Source: Bacillota bacterium
Lineage (GTDB): Bacteria > Bacillota > Bacilli > Paenibacillales > UBA4045
Direction: 5' to 3'
Length of the DNA: 47,264 nt
Assembly (NCBI GenBank): GCA_023441055.1
Contig: JAEZQY010000015.1
Coordinates: 1 to 47,264, forward strand
Part shown: positions 16,687 through 24,146 of the stretch, one piece after another
Numbering within the stretch: position 1 is the first letter of the stretch
Layout of the letters: each line of letters begins with the position of its first letter
The notes under the pieces: model-generated
What the model saw: only the letters and a program-made list of their open reading frames with translations
What the model was told of the DNA's origin: nothing
The model's database searches: none
Translations under genes and position numbers: made by a program

Positions 16687-17844
16687 ATGGAGAACAAGCG
16701 GATAGGCATCATCGGCACGGGATTTATGGGTAAGGGAATGGCAATGGCGGTTGATCGCCAGCCGGGTATGGCACTGTCGAAGGTGCTGACAAGACGGGAT
16801 GTAGGGGATTGCTCGGACTATCCGTATCGAGAGGCGCTCACCAATTCCATCGAGGATGTGATCGCGCATTCTGACCTGATCGTAGAGGCGAGCGGGGATG
16901 TGCTGTATGGGACGGACATGATTGATCTGGTTATAGCAGCTGGGTTGCCGGTTGTCACGATGAATGTGGATCTACAGCTCGTATCGGGCTCCTACTTCGC
17001 AGCCAGAGGTGTAATTACCGAGATCGAGGGGGATCAGCCGGGCAGTCTAGCGGCGCTCCATGAGAATGTGGTGCAGATGGGATTCAAGCCGCTTGTCTAT
17101 GGCAATGTGAAGGGCTTCCTCGATGAAGATCCGAAGCGGGACGATATGATCTTCTGGGGCAATAAACAGGGGATCAGCTTGGATATGGTGACGGCCTTCA
17201 CCGATGGCACCAAGGTGCAGATGGAACAAGCATTGGTGGCGAACTGGCTGGGTGCGGGAATCGCTAAGGAAGGGCTGCTCGGTCTGCAGGTGGAATCGAT
17301 TGAGGAGGCCGCTGAACCCCTCGCGACTGCGGCCAAGCTGGCGGGGTATCCGATCAGTGAATATATTGTGTCCAGGAAGGCGCCTCCCGGCGTGTTCATC
17401 ATTGCCGAGCATGATCCGAGAATGAAGCAGCATCTGACGTACTATAAGATGGGCGAGGGACCCTATTATACGATTGTGATCCCCTTCCATATGTGTCATC
17501 TGGAAGGTCTTAAGACGATCAAGCGGGTGCTGGATGGGGGAGGGCCGCTCATTAATAACAGCATCAATCCAATGATTAGCGTGGCGGCGATTGCCAAGCG
17601 TGGGATGATCGCTGGGGAGCGGATTTACAAGGCGAGTGGCAGCTTCGAATTCAGAGGAGCGGCGGTGCAGATCGAGGATTACCCGGATCATGTGCCCATT
17701 GGGCTGCTGAACCAAGCTGTGTTGAAGCGGTCAATCGAGCCGGGCGGGATTGTACGATTCGAGGACGTCGAACTGCCGGAGAGCCTAGCGCTGAAGGCGT
17801 GGAATGAGATTCTATCCAAGCGGGTGGCTGTGCGGGTGAGCTAA
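16687..17844 (+). CDS. NAD(P)-binding oxidoreductase-like protein with C-terminal SAF domain (copy 2)
   Basis: A 385-aa paralogue of the preceding product with the same domain order: RIGIIGTGFMGKG, EGDQPGSLAALHENVV, MGFKPLVYGNVKGFLDED, FTDGTKVQMEQA, then the SAF-like end (LLNQAVLKRSIEPGGIVRFE). The start at 16687 is chosen over 16678 because it aligns with the start of copy 1 (MENKRIG against MEQKRIG) and stands 10 nt after AAGGAG. The copies differ mainly in the N-terminal half and in residues after FTDGTK, consistent with an old duplication and possibly a heteromer or sequential steps. The stop overlaps the GH26 gene by one base. Confidence 0.75.
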   Translation: MENKRIGIIGTGFMGKGMAMAVDRQPGMALSKVLTRRDVGDCSDYPYREALTNSIEDVIAHSDLIVEASGDVLYGTDMIDLVIAAGLPVVTMNVDLQLVSGSYFAARGVITEIEGDQPGSLAALHENVVQMGFKPLVYGNVKGFLDEDPKRDDMIFWGNKQGISLDMVTAFTDGTKVQMEQALVANWLGAGIAKEGLLGLQVESIEEAAEPLATAAKLAGYPISEYIVSRKAPPGVFIIAEHDPRMKQHLTYYKMGEGPYYTIVIPFHMCHLEGLKTIKRVLDGGGPLINNSINPMISVAAIAKRGMIAGERIYKASGSFEFRGAAVQIEDYPDHVPIGLLNQAVLKRSIEPGGIVRFEDVELPESLALKAWNEILSKRVAVRVS

Positions 17845-18890
17845 TGCGAGTATCGGCCAAACCTATATTCCTACTCGCGGCTGTGCTGGTCATGATTCTT
17901 GCCTTCTACTCGGAGCGAGTCAGCCAGCGCGCAGTGGAACAGACCGGGTACGCGATTCCCACTGCGAATCCAGGAGCCTCGAGCGAGGCGAGGCAGCTGC
18001 TGCAATATCTGTATGAGATCAAGGGCCGCTATACACTGGCGGGTCAGCATAACTTCCTGGAGGATCCGGATTACTACACGAAGCGCATGAAGAGCTTAAC
18101 CGGGGAATATCCGGCGTTGATTGGCTTTGAGATGGGCGTGGTGCTCGATCATTCCGAGTCGGAGGTTGATGCTTACAGGGAAGAGGTTATTCGGGAAGCG
18201 ATTGCTGTCAGCCGCGCAGGCAGTATGGTGACGATGACCTATCACCAGGCGTTGCCGGGCGAATGCATGTGCTGGAAGCATGTGAATAATGGCGGGATCA
18301 GCACGCAGGAATTCGAAGCCATCTTAACGCCGGGTACTCCGCAGTATGAGGAGTGGGTGAAGGATGTGGATGAGGTTGCCCATTATCTCAAGCAGCTGCG
18401 GGATGCCAAGGTTCCTGTGCTGTGGCGGCCTTATCATGAGATGAATGGCGGTTGGTTCTGGTGGGGCAAGCAATCTGGTTATCAGAAGCTATGGGACCAG
18501 ATGTACGAGCGATACACGCATGTTCATGGCCTGAACAACTTACTCTGGGTATGGAGCCCGAATGCGCCGAATAACTATGCCGACTCGTTCGAATCGTATT
18601 ATGTCGGGCATCTGCGGGCTGATGTCTTAGCAGTAGATATCTATCATAATGATTATAAATCGACCCATCATGACCGGCTGTGGAAGCTGGGAGACGGGAA
18701 GCCGATCGCCATTGGTGAGAATGGGGGTCTGCCCGACCCGAAGCTGCTGCAGGAGGCACAGCATCAGTATGTCTGGTTCATGGGTTGGGGGAACGAGCTC
18801 GAGGATACCAACGGCATGAAGCGCATTCAGGACATGTATCGGGATGAACGGGTGTGGACACGCAATAACCTCCAGCTACTGTCAAAATAA
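17844..18890 (+). CDS. Glycoside hydrolase family 26, beta-mannanase-like, membrane-anchored or secreted
   Basis: A 348-aa protein with an N-terminal hydrophobic segment (residues 6-22, IFLLAAVLVMILAFYSE) that is a signal anchor or uncleaved signal. The GH26 catalytic acid/base is E199 in WRPYHEMNGGWFWW and the nucleophile is E292 in IAIGENG; LWVWSPN and VDIYHND are also family motifs. Known members cut beta-1,4-mannans. As the last gene of an operon that also makes GDP-mannose, it may trim the operon's own polymer or help its release, as hydrolases in other EPS loci do. No terminator follows; the RiPP promoter starts 24 nt after the stop. Confidence 0.9.
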   Translation: MRVSAKPIFLLAAVLVMILAFYSERVSQRAVEQTGYAIPTANPGASSEARQLLQYLYEIKGRYTLAGQHNFLEDPDYYTKRMKSLTGEYPALIGFEMGVVLDHSESEVDAYREEVIREAIAVSRAGSMVTMTYHQALPGECMCWKHVNNGGISTQEFEAILTPGTPQYEEWVKDVDEVAHYLKQLRDAKVPVLWRPYHEMNGGWFWWGKQSGYQKLWDQMYERYTHVHGLNNLLWVWSPNAPNNYADSFESYYVGHLRADVLAVDIYHNDYKSTHHDRLWKLGDGKPIAIGENGGLPDPKLLQEAQHQYVWFMGWGNELEDTNGMKRIQDMYRDERVWTRNNLQLLSK

Positions 18891-18913
18891 GTACGAATTC
18901 TGCAATTTAATCA

Positions 18914-18942
18914 TTGACATGATACGAATTGTATCGTAAATT
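18914..18942 (+). promoter_or_regulatory. Promoter of the RiPP cluster with a palindromic operator in the spacer
   Basis: TTGACA (18914-18919), 17-nt spacer, TAAATT (18937-18942). The spacer holds GATAC-GAATT-GTATC (18921-18935), placed at the same offset from the -35 as the palindrome in the EPS promoter at 904. A repressor bound here would occlude RNA polymerase. The transcript should cover the nucleotidyltransferase, exporter and precursor genes. Confidence 0.78.
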
Positions 18943-18989
18943 ATACATAGAGACAAAACGTATCAGAGCTGGAAATTAAAGGAGTTACA

Positions 18990-20105
18990 ATGATTATTCC
19001 ATTCGTGAGAACACTGCATCAATTAAGTCCTCCAGAGCACTTCAACAGCGGTCTAATAACGGATAATGGCCGTTATCGGATGCTCTTGGCTGAGCTCGAG
19101 AACGCAGGGCTTGGCTTGTACATCGCGCATCTGCTGAAGACTAGCGAGGTCAGACTGGACTTGCCTGAGTGGTTCCAGGATCGGCTGAAGCAGCTGCAGC
19201 TGGGCGGCTATATGCAGAATATGTTGATCAGGAAGGAAACGGAGGCGCTGCTCCGCAAGCTAGAGGATCGCGGCATTCCGGTCATTCCGATGAAGGGTAC
19301 GGTGCTGGCGGAGCGATACTTCGGTCACTTCTCGGCCAGAGGAACGTCTGACATCGATCTGCTTGTGCAACCCGAGCATCTTCAAGCCGCGATCAGCTGT
19401 GTCCGTGAGGCAGGCTACAATTGCCCGGCGGCCGACAGTCCTGTTCACTATCATACCGAATGGATGAAGGATGAACCGGGTTTGCCTGAACCACTGACCG
19501 TGGAGCTGCATTGGAGCTTGGTGAGCGATGACTCTGCCCAGATGGATCTGAATGAAGCCTGGGCTCAGACTGAGTCGCTGCCCGGCTACCGGAATGCGAG
19601 GGTGTGGCTGCCGACCTACACGTTCTATGCACTGTGTCTGCATGGTGCCAGCCACCAGATGGATTCGAGCAAGTATGTGATCGATCTGCTGCATATGCTC
19701 ACGCAGCATCGCGGACAGGTGGATCTACAGGAGGTGCTGCGACTCGCGCGACGCGATCACACAGTGGGGCGGGTGAAGGCCGCGTTATCGATCCTCTATC
19801 AGCTTGTGCCGGAGATGGCCGAGCTTCAGTCACTCCCGATCAAGCCGAGCATTCGTTACTGGAACCCGTCCTTCATCAAGCATATCGGTGATGCTCATGA
19901 GTCGCGCTTCAAGCTTCGCAGGTGGCTGTTCAATCTCTATATGCTGGACAGCGGACGGTATCGTCTCCTCCAGCTGAAGCAGCTCGTGCTGCCATCTAAG
20001 GAGCTGGCCGCATACAGTGTTGACGATTCGGATACGCGTCGTTCGACAGCCGGCCTCTATCTGCGCCTGTATCGACAGCGGCTGCGTAAGCTGCTCGGTG
20101 GTTGA
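18990..20105 (+). CDS. Nucleotidyltransferase-family protein (NTP_transf_5), lasso-cluster type
   Basis: A 371-aa protein of the family found with kinase-containing (paeninodin-type) lasso peptide clusters. The core reads IPVIPMKGTVLAERYFG, RGTSDIDLLV with D121 and D123 as likely metal ligands, and VELHWSL near residue 170. Its biochemical role in such clusters is not settled; nucleotidylation of the peptide or of a phospho-peptide has been suggested. AAAGGAGTTACA precedes the ATG. It is the first gene after the operator-bearing promoter and ends 1 nt before the exporter start. No key residue seems missing. Confidence 0.85.
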   Translation: MIIPFVRTLHQLSPPEHFNSGLITDNGRYRMLLAELENAGLGLYIAHLLKTSEVRLDLPEWFQDRLKQLQLGGYMQNMLIRKETEALLRKLEDRGIPVIPMKGTVLAERYFGHFSARGTSDIDLLVQPEHLQAAISCVREAGYNCPAADSPVHYHTEWMKDEPGLPEPLTVELHWSLVSDDSAQMDLNEAWAQTESLPGYRNARVWLPTYTFYALCLHGASHQMDSSKYVIDLLHMLTQHRGQVDLQEVLRLARRDHTVGRVKAALSILYQLVPEMAELQSLPIKPSIRYWNPSFIKHIGDAHESRFKLRRWLFNLYMLDSGRYRLLQLKQLVLPSKELAAYSVDDSDTRRSTAGLYLRLYRQRLRKLLGG

Positions 20106-20106
20106 T

Positions 20107-21897
20107 ATGCGAGTGCTGGCGATTATCGCAAGAAGAACGCTTCACTTCGGCTTCTCGCTGCGGGAGTTTCTAGGAATTCAAGGGATGGGGCAGTCCCTGC
20201 TGCGCATTATGCCGCTCATGCTGAGATATTGGCCCATCTATATCGTCTTGTTCCTGCTGCTATTCGCAGATATAGCCATCACGCTGTTCTTCACCTGGTT
20301 TCTAAGCAAAGTAACGGATGCTGCTATTGCGGGCGATGTGGCGATTGTTCGAATGCTGCTCCTATTCGGAGTATGCATGGTGGTCGCCAGTGCACTCGCT
20401 GATTATTACGAGACGAAGCTAGAGTATGAGGCCGTTAATCGGGTGCGCAGAGATTTGAAGCTGAACTTGTTCACACATATGCTTCGGCTGCCGGCCAAGT
20501 TCTATAGCAAGCATCATTCCGGCGATCTGGTGTCGCGATTGACGAATGATATCGAGAGCACGGAAGGCGCAATTGGCGTCAATCTGCTCAACCTTGTTCG
20601 AATGCCGCTTATGGCGCTGGCTGCCTTCATCTACCTGATGAGCATACACTGGCAGCTCTCGCTGATGGCCTTGCTGCTTGGGCCTGCAGCCCTGCTGATC
20701 GGTGGATTATTCGGCAAGCGGATCCGGGACAACAGCCGCGTACTGCAGGCATGCTTGGGTCGGGTAAATGGACTGCTGCATGATGTATTCGCTGGCAATT
20801 CCGTTGTGCGAGCCTTCGCGATGGAGCATAAATTCGCGAAGCGGTATGAAGCAGACTGTGATGAAGTGCTGCGTCTGGAGCGTAAGGATGCCGGATTAAT
20901 GGCAATGCTCTATGCCGGCTCCAGTACGGTATCACTGGCCTCATTCTTCGTCAGCCTGGGTCTGGGCGCATACTTCGTGGCGGAGGGGACGATCTCCGTA
21001 GGTCTGCTGCTCGCATTCGTCAATCTGATCCAGCATCTGCTGTATCCGTTCTCCGGACTGGCTAGACAATGGGGAGGTCTGCAACGCTCCCTAGCCGCGG
21101 TAGAGCGAATCTACAGTGTCATGGATGAGGCGCCTGATCGTGATCGATTCCCAGCCTATCTGGCTCCCGGCAAGCTGCATACCGGGATTCGGCTAGCCGC
21201 TGTAAGCTTCACATATGAGGGGAGAAGCAGCGCTATACGGGGAATCGATTTAACGATACCCGCCGGGCAGACCGTTGCGATCGTCGGGCCCAGCGGGGCT
21301 GGGAAGAGCACGCTCATGCAGCTGATCATGGGCTTCCATACGCCGGATCAAGGCAGTATCCATCTCGATGATCATGTGCACCACAACACGGATCCGGATC
21401 TGTGGCGCAGTTATATGTCGCTGGTCCCGCAGGAGCCGTATCTGTTCACGGGCACAATACGCGATAATATCGCGGGCGGTTGTCCGGATGCCGAGCTGGT
21501 GGACATTCAGCGCGCTGCTAATGAGGCGAATGCGCACAGCTTCATTATGGATCTGCCTGATGGCTATGACACCTGGATCAGTGAGCGAGGCTCCAGTCTG
21601 TCGGGAGGGCAGCGGCAGCGGCTCACCATTGCCCGGGCGATTCTGAAGGATGCGCCGATCCTGCTGCTCGATGAGGCAACGTCATCTCTAGATGGAGAGA
21701 CTGAGGTTGCGGTTAAGGAGGCGCTTCAGCGTCTGATGCAGGGCAGGACGACGATTATGATCGCGCATCGCTTATCAGCGCTGGACGGCGCGGATCGCAT
21801 TATCGTGCTGGATCAAGGCAAGGTTGTCGAGGAAGGCACGCATGATCAGCTGATTGAGATGTCAGGACTGTACGCTAGACTCTATGAAAGGAGGTGA
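20107..21897 (+). CDS. ABC exporter, fused membrane and ATPase domains (probable peptide exporter)
   Basis: A 596-aa half-transporter. Six transmembrane helices occupy residues about 40-310. The ATPase follows with Walker A GPSGAGKST (about residue 396), LVPQEPYLFTG (Q-loop), signature LSGGQRQRL, Walker B ILLLDEATSSLD and IAHRLS. There is no N-terminal C39 peptidase domain, so it exports but does not cleave. It probably exports the precursor-derived peptide and confers self-immunity. The ATG at 20107 follows the upstream stop by one base; an alternative ATG lies at 20185. Its stop TGA lies inside the perfect Shine-Dalgarno of the precursor gene. Confidence 0.9.
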   Translation: MRVLAIIARRTLHFGFSLREFLGIQGMGQSLLRIMPLMLRYWPIYIVLFLLLFADIAITLFFTWFLSKVTDAAIAGDVAIVRMLLLFGVCMVVASALADYYETKLEYEAVNRVRRDLKLNLFTHMLRLPAKFYSKHHSGDLVSRLTNDIESTEGAIGVNLLNLVRMPLMALAAFIYLMSIHWQLSLMALLLGPAALLIGGLFGKRIRDNSRVLQACLGRVNGLLHDVFAGNSVVRAFAMEHKFAKRYEADCDEVLRLERKDAGLMAMLYAGSSTVSLASFFVSLGLGAYFVAEGTISVGLLLAFVNLIQHLLYPFSGLARQWGGLQRSLAAVERIYSVMDEAPDRDRFPAYLAPGKLHTGIRLAAVSFTYEGRSSAIRGIDLTIPAGQTVAIVGPSGAGKSTLMQLIMGFHTPDQGSIHLDDHVHHNTDPDLWRSYMSLVPQEPYLFTGTIRDNIAGGCPDAELVDIQRAANEANAHSFIMDLPDGYDTWISERGSSLSGGQRQRLTIARAILKDAPILLLDEATSSLDGETEVAVKEALQRLMQGRTTIMIAHRLSALDGADRIIVLDQGKVVEEGTHDQLIEMSGLYARLYERR

Positions 21898-21898
21898 T
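21887..21898 (+). promoter_or_regulatory. Perfect 12-nt Shine-Dalgarno of the precursor gene
   Basis: AAAGGAGGTGAT is complementary to the full anti-SD of Bacillales 16S rRNA and lies 4 nt before the ATG at 21903, overlapping the ABC transporter stop. It suggests that the precursor is translated far more strongly than its neighbours. Confidence 0.9.
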
Positions 21899-21902
21899 AC
21901 GG

Positions 21903-22022
21903 ATGAAGAAGGCATATCAAGCACCAGCAGTTATCGAGCAACGCGCTATCGCGTTCGAAACGAAGAAGTCTGGCAAGCCAGGTCATGGTAAGGGACCAGG
22001 TCGCGGACCGGGTCGCAGATAA
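21903..22022 (+). CDS. RiPP precursor peptide, paeninodin-like leader with Gly/Pro/basic core (39 aa)
   Basis: The leader fits the lasso pattern Tyr-x2-Pro-x-(Leu/Val)...Thr: Y5-Q-A-P8-A-V10 and T20 in MKKAYQAPAVIEQRAIAFET. The rest, KKSGKPGHGKGPGRGPGRR, has no Asp or Glu, no Cys and one Ser (S23), and carries GPG repeats and a strong positive charge. A lasso ring needs Asp/Glu at core position 7-9, so the product cannot be a classical lasso. The gene is too short for ordinary ORF calling. It is supported by the perfect SD, a terminator 30 nt downstream and its place between exporter and kinase genes. Possible products are a linear cationic peptide, a phosphorylated peptide or a new class. 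Confidence 0.85.
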   Translation: MKKAYQAPAVIEQRAIAFETKKSGKPGHGKGPGRGPGRR

Positions 22023-22052
22023 GCAATGAACTTGTTGTACATTCCGTACATA

Positions 22053-22074
22053 GGGGCGCTCAATGCGCCCCTTT
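22053..22074 (+). terminator. Terminator or processing hairpin after the precursor gene
   Basis: GGGGCGC (22053-22059) pairs with GCGCCCC (22065-22071) around TCAAT, followed by only TTT. A partial terminator here would raise precursor mRNA above that of the maturation genes, a common RiPP arrangement. Upstream, TGTAC-N5-GTACA (22036-22050) forms a second small palindrome. Confidence 0.75.
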
Positions 22075-22104
22075 CACAATTAAGAGCAGGTTGGTGAATG
22101 AACA

Positions 22105-22899
22105 ATGATGCATACGATGTATTTGCTAATTGGTACGCATACCCTATTCGTGAGCACGGTTGACGAAGAGGTGGCTGACTGGATTAGGCAGCAGTTTCTG
22201 GTTGTGGTTCCCGAGGATCTTGGAGACGTTCAGCCCGATCTCTACATACGAATAAGCAAGGGTTATGGCAAGCCTGTAGAAGATATACAGGTCGCCATTC
22301 AGAAGGAGCGTGACCGCATCATCTATCGGCGGGAGGACTTCTTGCTGGAGACGGATGAGTGGTATCATCGCGCGCTGCTGCAGGTTCATGATGATCTGAG
22401 TCTGAATCATGCGCTAATGACACTGTATAGCGCATATATCGTCAGACACGGCTGGGGGATGATGCTGCACTCGTCATGCGCAGTGGAGCGGAATCGGGCC
22501 TATCTGTTCGCAGGTCAATCCGGCGCAGGCAAGTCGACCGTTGTGGCACTATCTGAGCCAAGGAAGATTCTGTCTGACGAAGCCGCGCTGCTGAAGATTG
22601 AAGCGGATGGTGTCTATGTATATGATTCTCCCTTCCGCAGCGACTCGATGCCTACCTTCGATCGAGAGCCGCTCCCGCTGGCAGGTATACATCTGCTGAA
22701 GCAGTCGCAAGAAATTCGCAGGGAGCGAGTCAAATCCTCGGAAGCCGTCTTTCAATTGATGGATAAAATCTTCTATTGGGCGGCTGACCCTGGTGAGACG
22801 GTAAAGCTGCTGGCATTATGCGGGAAGCTGGTGTCGCATGTGCCGGTGTATGATTTAATGTTTCAGAAAAATAATCTGTTCTGGGAGAGGATTTCGTGA
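22105..22899 (+). CDS. HPr-kinase/phosphorylase-like protein, lasso-peptide kinase type
   Basis: A 264-aa protein with the P-loop GQSGAGKST at residues 137-145, preceded by GMMLHSSCA (H122) and followed by LSDEA (D158), the layout of the truncated HPr-kinase domain found beside lasso precursors. The paeninodin kinase phosphorylates the C-terminal Ser of its precursor. Here the precursor ends in Arg-Arg and offers only S23 or T20, so the target may differ. The regulatory and phosphorylase regions of true HPrK are absent. Adjacent ATG codons at 22105 and 22108 have only a weak RBS (GCAGGTTGGTG). It overlaps the RRE gene by TGATG. Confidence 0.85.
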   Translation: MMHTMYLLIGTHTLFVSTVDEEVADWIRQQFLVVVPEDLGDVQPDLYIRISKGYGKPVEDIQVAIQKERDRIIYRREDFLLETDEWYHRALLQVHDDLSLNHALMTLYSAYIVRHGWGMMLHSSCAVERNRAYLFAGQSGAGKSTVVALSEPRKILSDEAALLKIEADGVYVYDSPFRSDSMPTFDREPLPLAGIHLLKQSQEIRRERVKSSEAVFQLMDKIFYWAADPGETVKLLALCGKLVSHVPVYDLMFQKNNLFWERIS

Positions 22900-23159
22900 T
22901 GTGGAAGACTGCCGCGCATACAGATGCCGTTGAATTGGATGGAGAATGGGTGCTGCTGGACAGCCAGAGCTATGTCGTGACGAAGCTCAATGCGGTGGGC
23001 GGCTTGATCTGGTCGCGATTGAAGGAGGGTGCCACGCTGGAGATGCTCGTGATTGACCTGATATCGGAATATGATATTGAACCAGACACGGCCAGGGCGG
23101 ATATTACAGCATTCGTGAATCGCCTGAGCGAATCCGGATTGATCGAACATGTGGCATGA
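22899..23159 (+). CDS. PqqD-family RiPP recognition element (lasso B1-like)
   Basis: An 86-aa winged-helix protein that should bind the precursor leader and present it to maturation enzymes. It shows the PqqD pattern: an early beta region ending GEWVLLDSQSYVVTKLN, then LIWSRLKEGATLEMLVIDL and a terminal helix (ITAFVNRLSESGLIE). The start at 22899 overlaps the kinase stop and has GGAGAGG 8 nt upstream; a GTG at 22896 is possible. In lasso systems B1 works with a B2 protease that is encoded nearby; no B2 exists here, and an S26-like peptidase gene follows with an 11-nt overlap. Confidence 0.88.
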   Translation: MWKTAAHTDAVELDGEWVLLDSQSYVVTKLNAVGGLIWSRLKEGATLEMLVIDLISEYDIEPDTARADITAFVNRLSESGLIEHVA

Positions 23160-23637
23160 TCATCCGCAGTTGGAGTTAGTTCGGCGCAAGCTGAGCGAGC
23201 AAGGACATATAGAAATCCCATCGATAGGATACAGTATGTATCCAATTATTCGGACAGGAGACTTATGTCGATTCATCCGGCTCGGTGATGCGATCCCGAC
23301 TCGCGGATCCATTGTGCTGTTCGCCGATGGGGACGGCCGGCTGATCGGTCATCGATTCCTTCATGCGAAGCGGAGAGAGGCAGATACCGTCTATATCTGC
23401 AAGGGAGACACGAATCTGTTCGCCGATGAGCCGGTGAGCAGTGATCGTCTGCTCGGCACGCTGGTCTCAATTGAACGTCGGGGACGCCGTGGGCATCGAA
23501 GAACGATTCCCGCAAGCTCGCTTCTGTTAGCGTTATGGGGAACCGTTCTGCTCAAGCTTCCGGCGATCTCTTATGGATTGCGCCGCTGGGCTATGCTGAC
23601 TGCTACATGGAACGATCGGCGCGTACAAAGGCAATGA
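23149..23637 (+). CDS. S24/S26 signal-peptidase-like protein
   Basis: A 162-aa protein with the S26 box GYSMYP (candidate nucleophile S29), then RGSIVLFADGDGRLIGHRF with H68 where SipW/ER-type enzymes use His rather than Lys, and CKGDTN (85-90). A hydrophobic stretch near residues 122-138 (ASSLLLALWGTVLLKL) may anchor it at the membrane. It overlaps the RRE gene by 11 nt, so it is part of the RiPP operon. It is the only protease-like gene in the cluster and could remove the leader in place of B2; this is inference. It ends inside the convergent XRE gene (35-nt overlap). Confidence 0.78.
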   Translation: MWHDHPQLELVRRKLSEQGHIEIPSIGYSMYPIIRTGDLCRFIRLGDAIPTRGSIVLFADGDGRLIGHRFLHAKRREADTVYICKGDTNLFADEPVSSDRLLGTLVSIERRGRRGHRRTIPASSLLLALWGTVLLKLPAISYGLRRWAMLTATWNDRRVQRQ

Positions 23638-23962
23638 AGCGCTTGGCTTCCTCCGGCGTCAATTCCCTCCCATCTATCTTGAGAGTAAGCTTATTGAAAA
23701 TCTGCTCGTCGGACAGCTCCACACTGTCTGCCAGCTGCGCGACTTCGGGGTCCAGCTTGATAGTCGGATCATCCGTGCGCCGCATAATATAATCTAAGGT
23801 TACACCGAACAGGTCAGCGATCTTAATCAACGTTTCGTAATCGGGCTCCCTGCGGCCCTTCTCGTAATGAGAGAGCGCGGCTCTCGAGATGCCTAGCAAG
23901 GAGGCCATCTCGTCTTGGGTATAATGGCGGTTTGTTCGCAGTAAGGCAATTCTATTCTTCAT
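23603..23962 (-). CDS. XRE-family transcriptional regulator
   Basis: A 119-aa DNA-binding protein. The helix-turn-helix covers residues 6-60 (YTQDEMASLLGISRAALSHY, then EKGRREPDYETLIKIADLFG), and the remainder may be a dimerisation or sensing tail. On the minus strand GAAAGGTGG precedes the ATG. It is convergent with the RiPP operon and divergent from the LCP gene, with operator-like sites at 24024-24038 and 24076-24090 between them. It is the nearest candidate regulator for the shared GATAC-N5-GTATC sites; this is inference, as XRE targets cannot be predicted from sequence. Confidence 0.9.
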   Translation of the reverse strand: MKNRIALLRTNRHYTQDEMASLLGISRAALSHYEKGRREPDYETLIKIADLFGVTLDYIMRRTDDPTIKLDPEVAQLADSVELSDEQIFNKLTLKIDGRELTPEEAKRFIAFVRADRSM

Positions 23963-24023
23963 CTGGTATTACCACCTTTCGTCAACTAATTTCTACTATT
24001 AGTATGACCAAAAAGAATTTGTG

Positions 24024-24090
24024 GAAACGTATTGTATCGCATTAAGTAAAAATAAAGGACAAAACCTCGCAATATAGTACACATTGTATC
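24024..24090. promoter_or_regulatory. Two operator-like sites between the XRE and LCP genes
   Basis: GAAAC-GTATT-GTATC (24024-24038) differs by one base from the palindrome seen at 18921. AGTAC-ACATT-GTATC (24076-24090) is a poorer match. They lie in the 184-nt divergent intergenic region and could control either gene. I could not place a confident -35/-10 pair for either direction. Confidence 0.5.
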
Positions 24091-24146
24091 ATATGCATGA
24101 TCTTTTTTGTTGTTACTTTTCGTATCATTGCGTCAGGAGGTTCTGC

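Noticed and set aside
18990..23637. Annotation as an ordinary lasso peptide cluster
   Set aside because: Cyclase and B2 are absent, and the core lacks the Asp/Glu needed for the ring.
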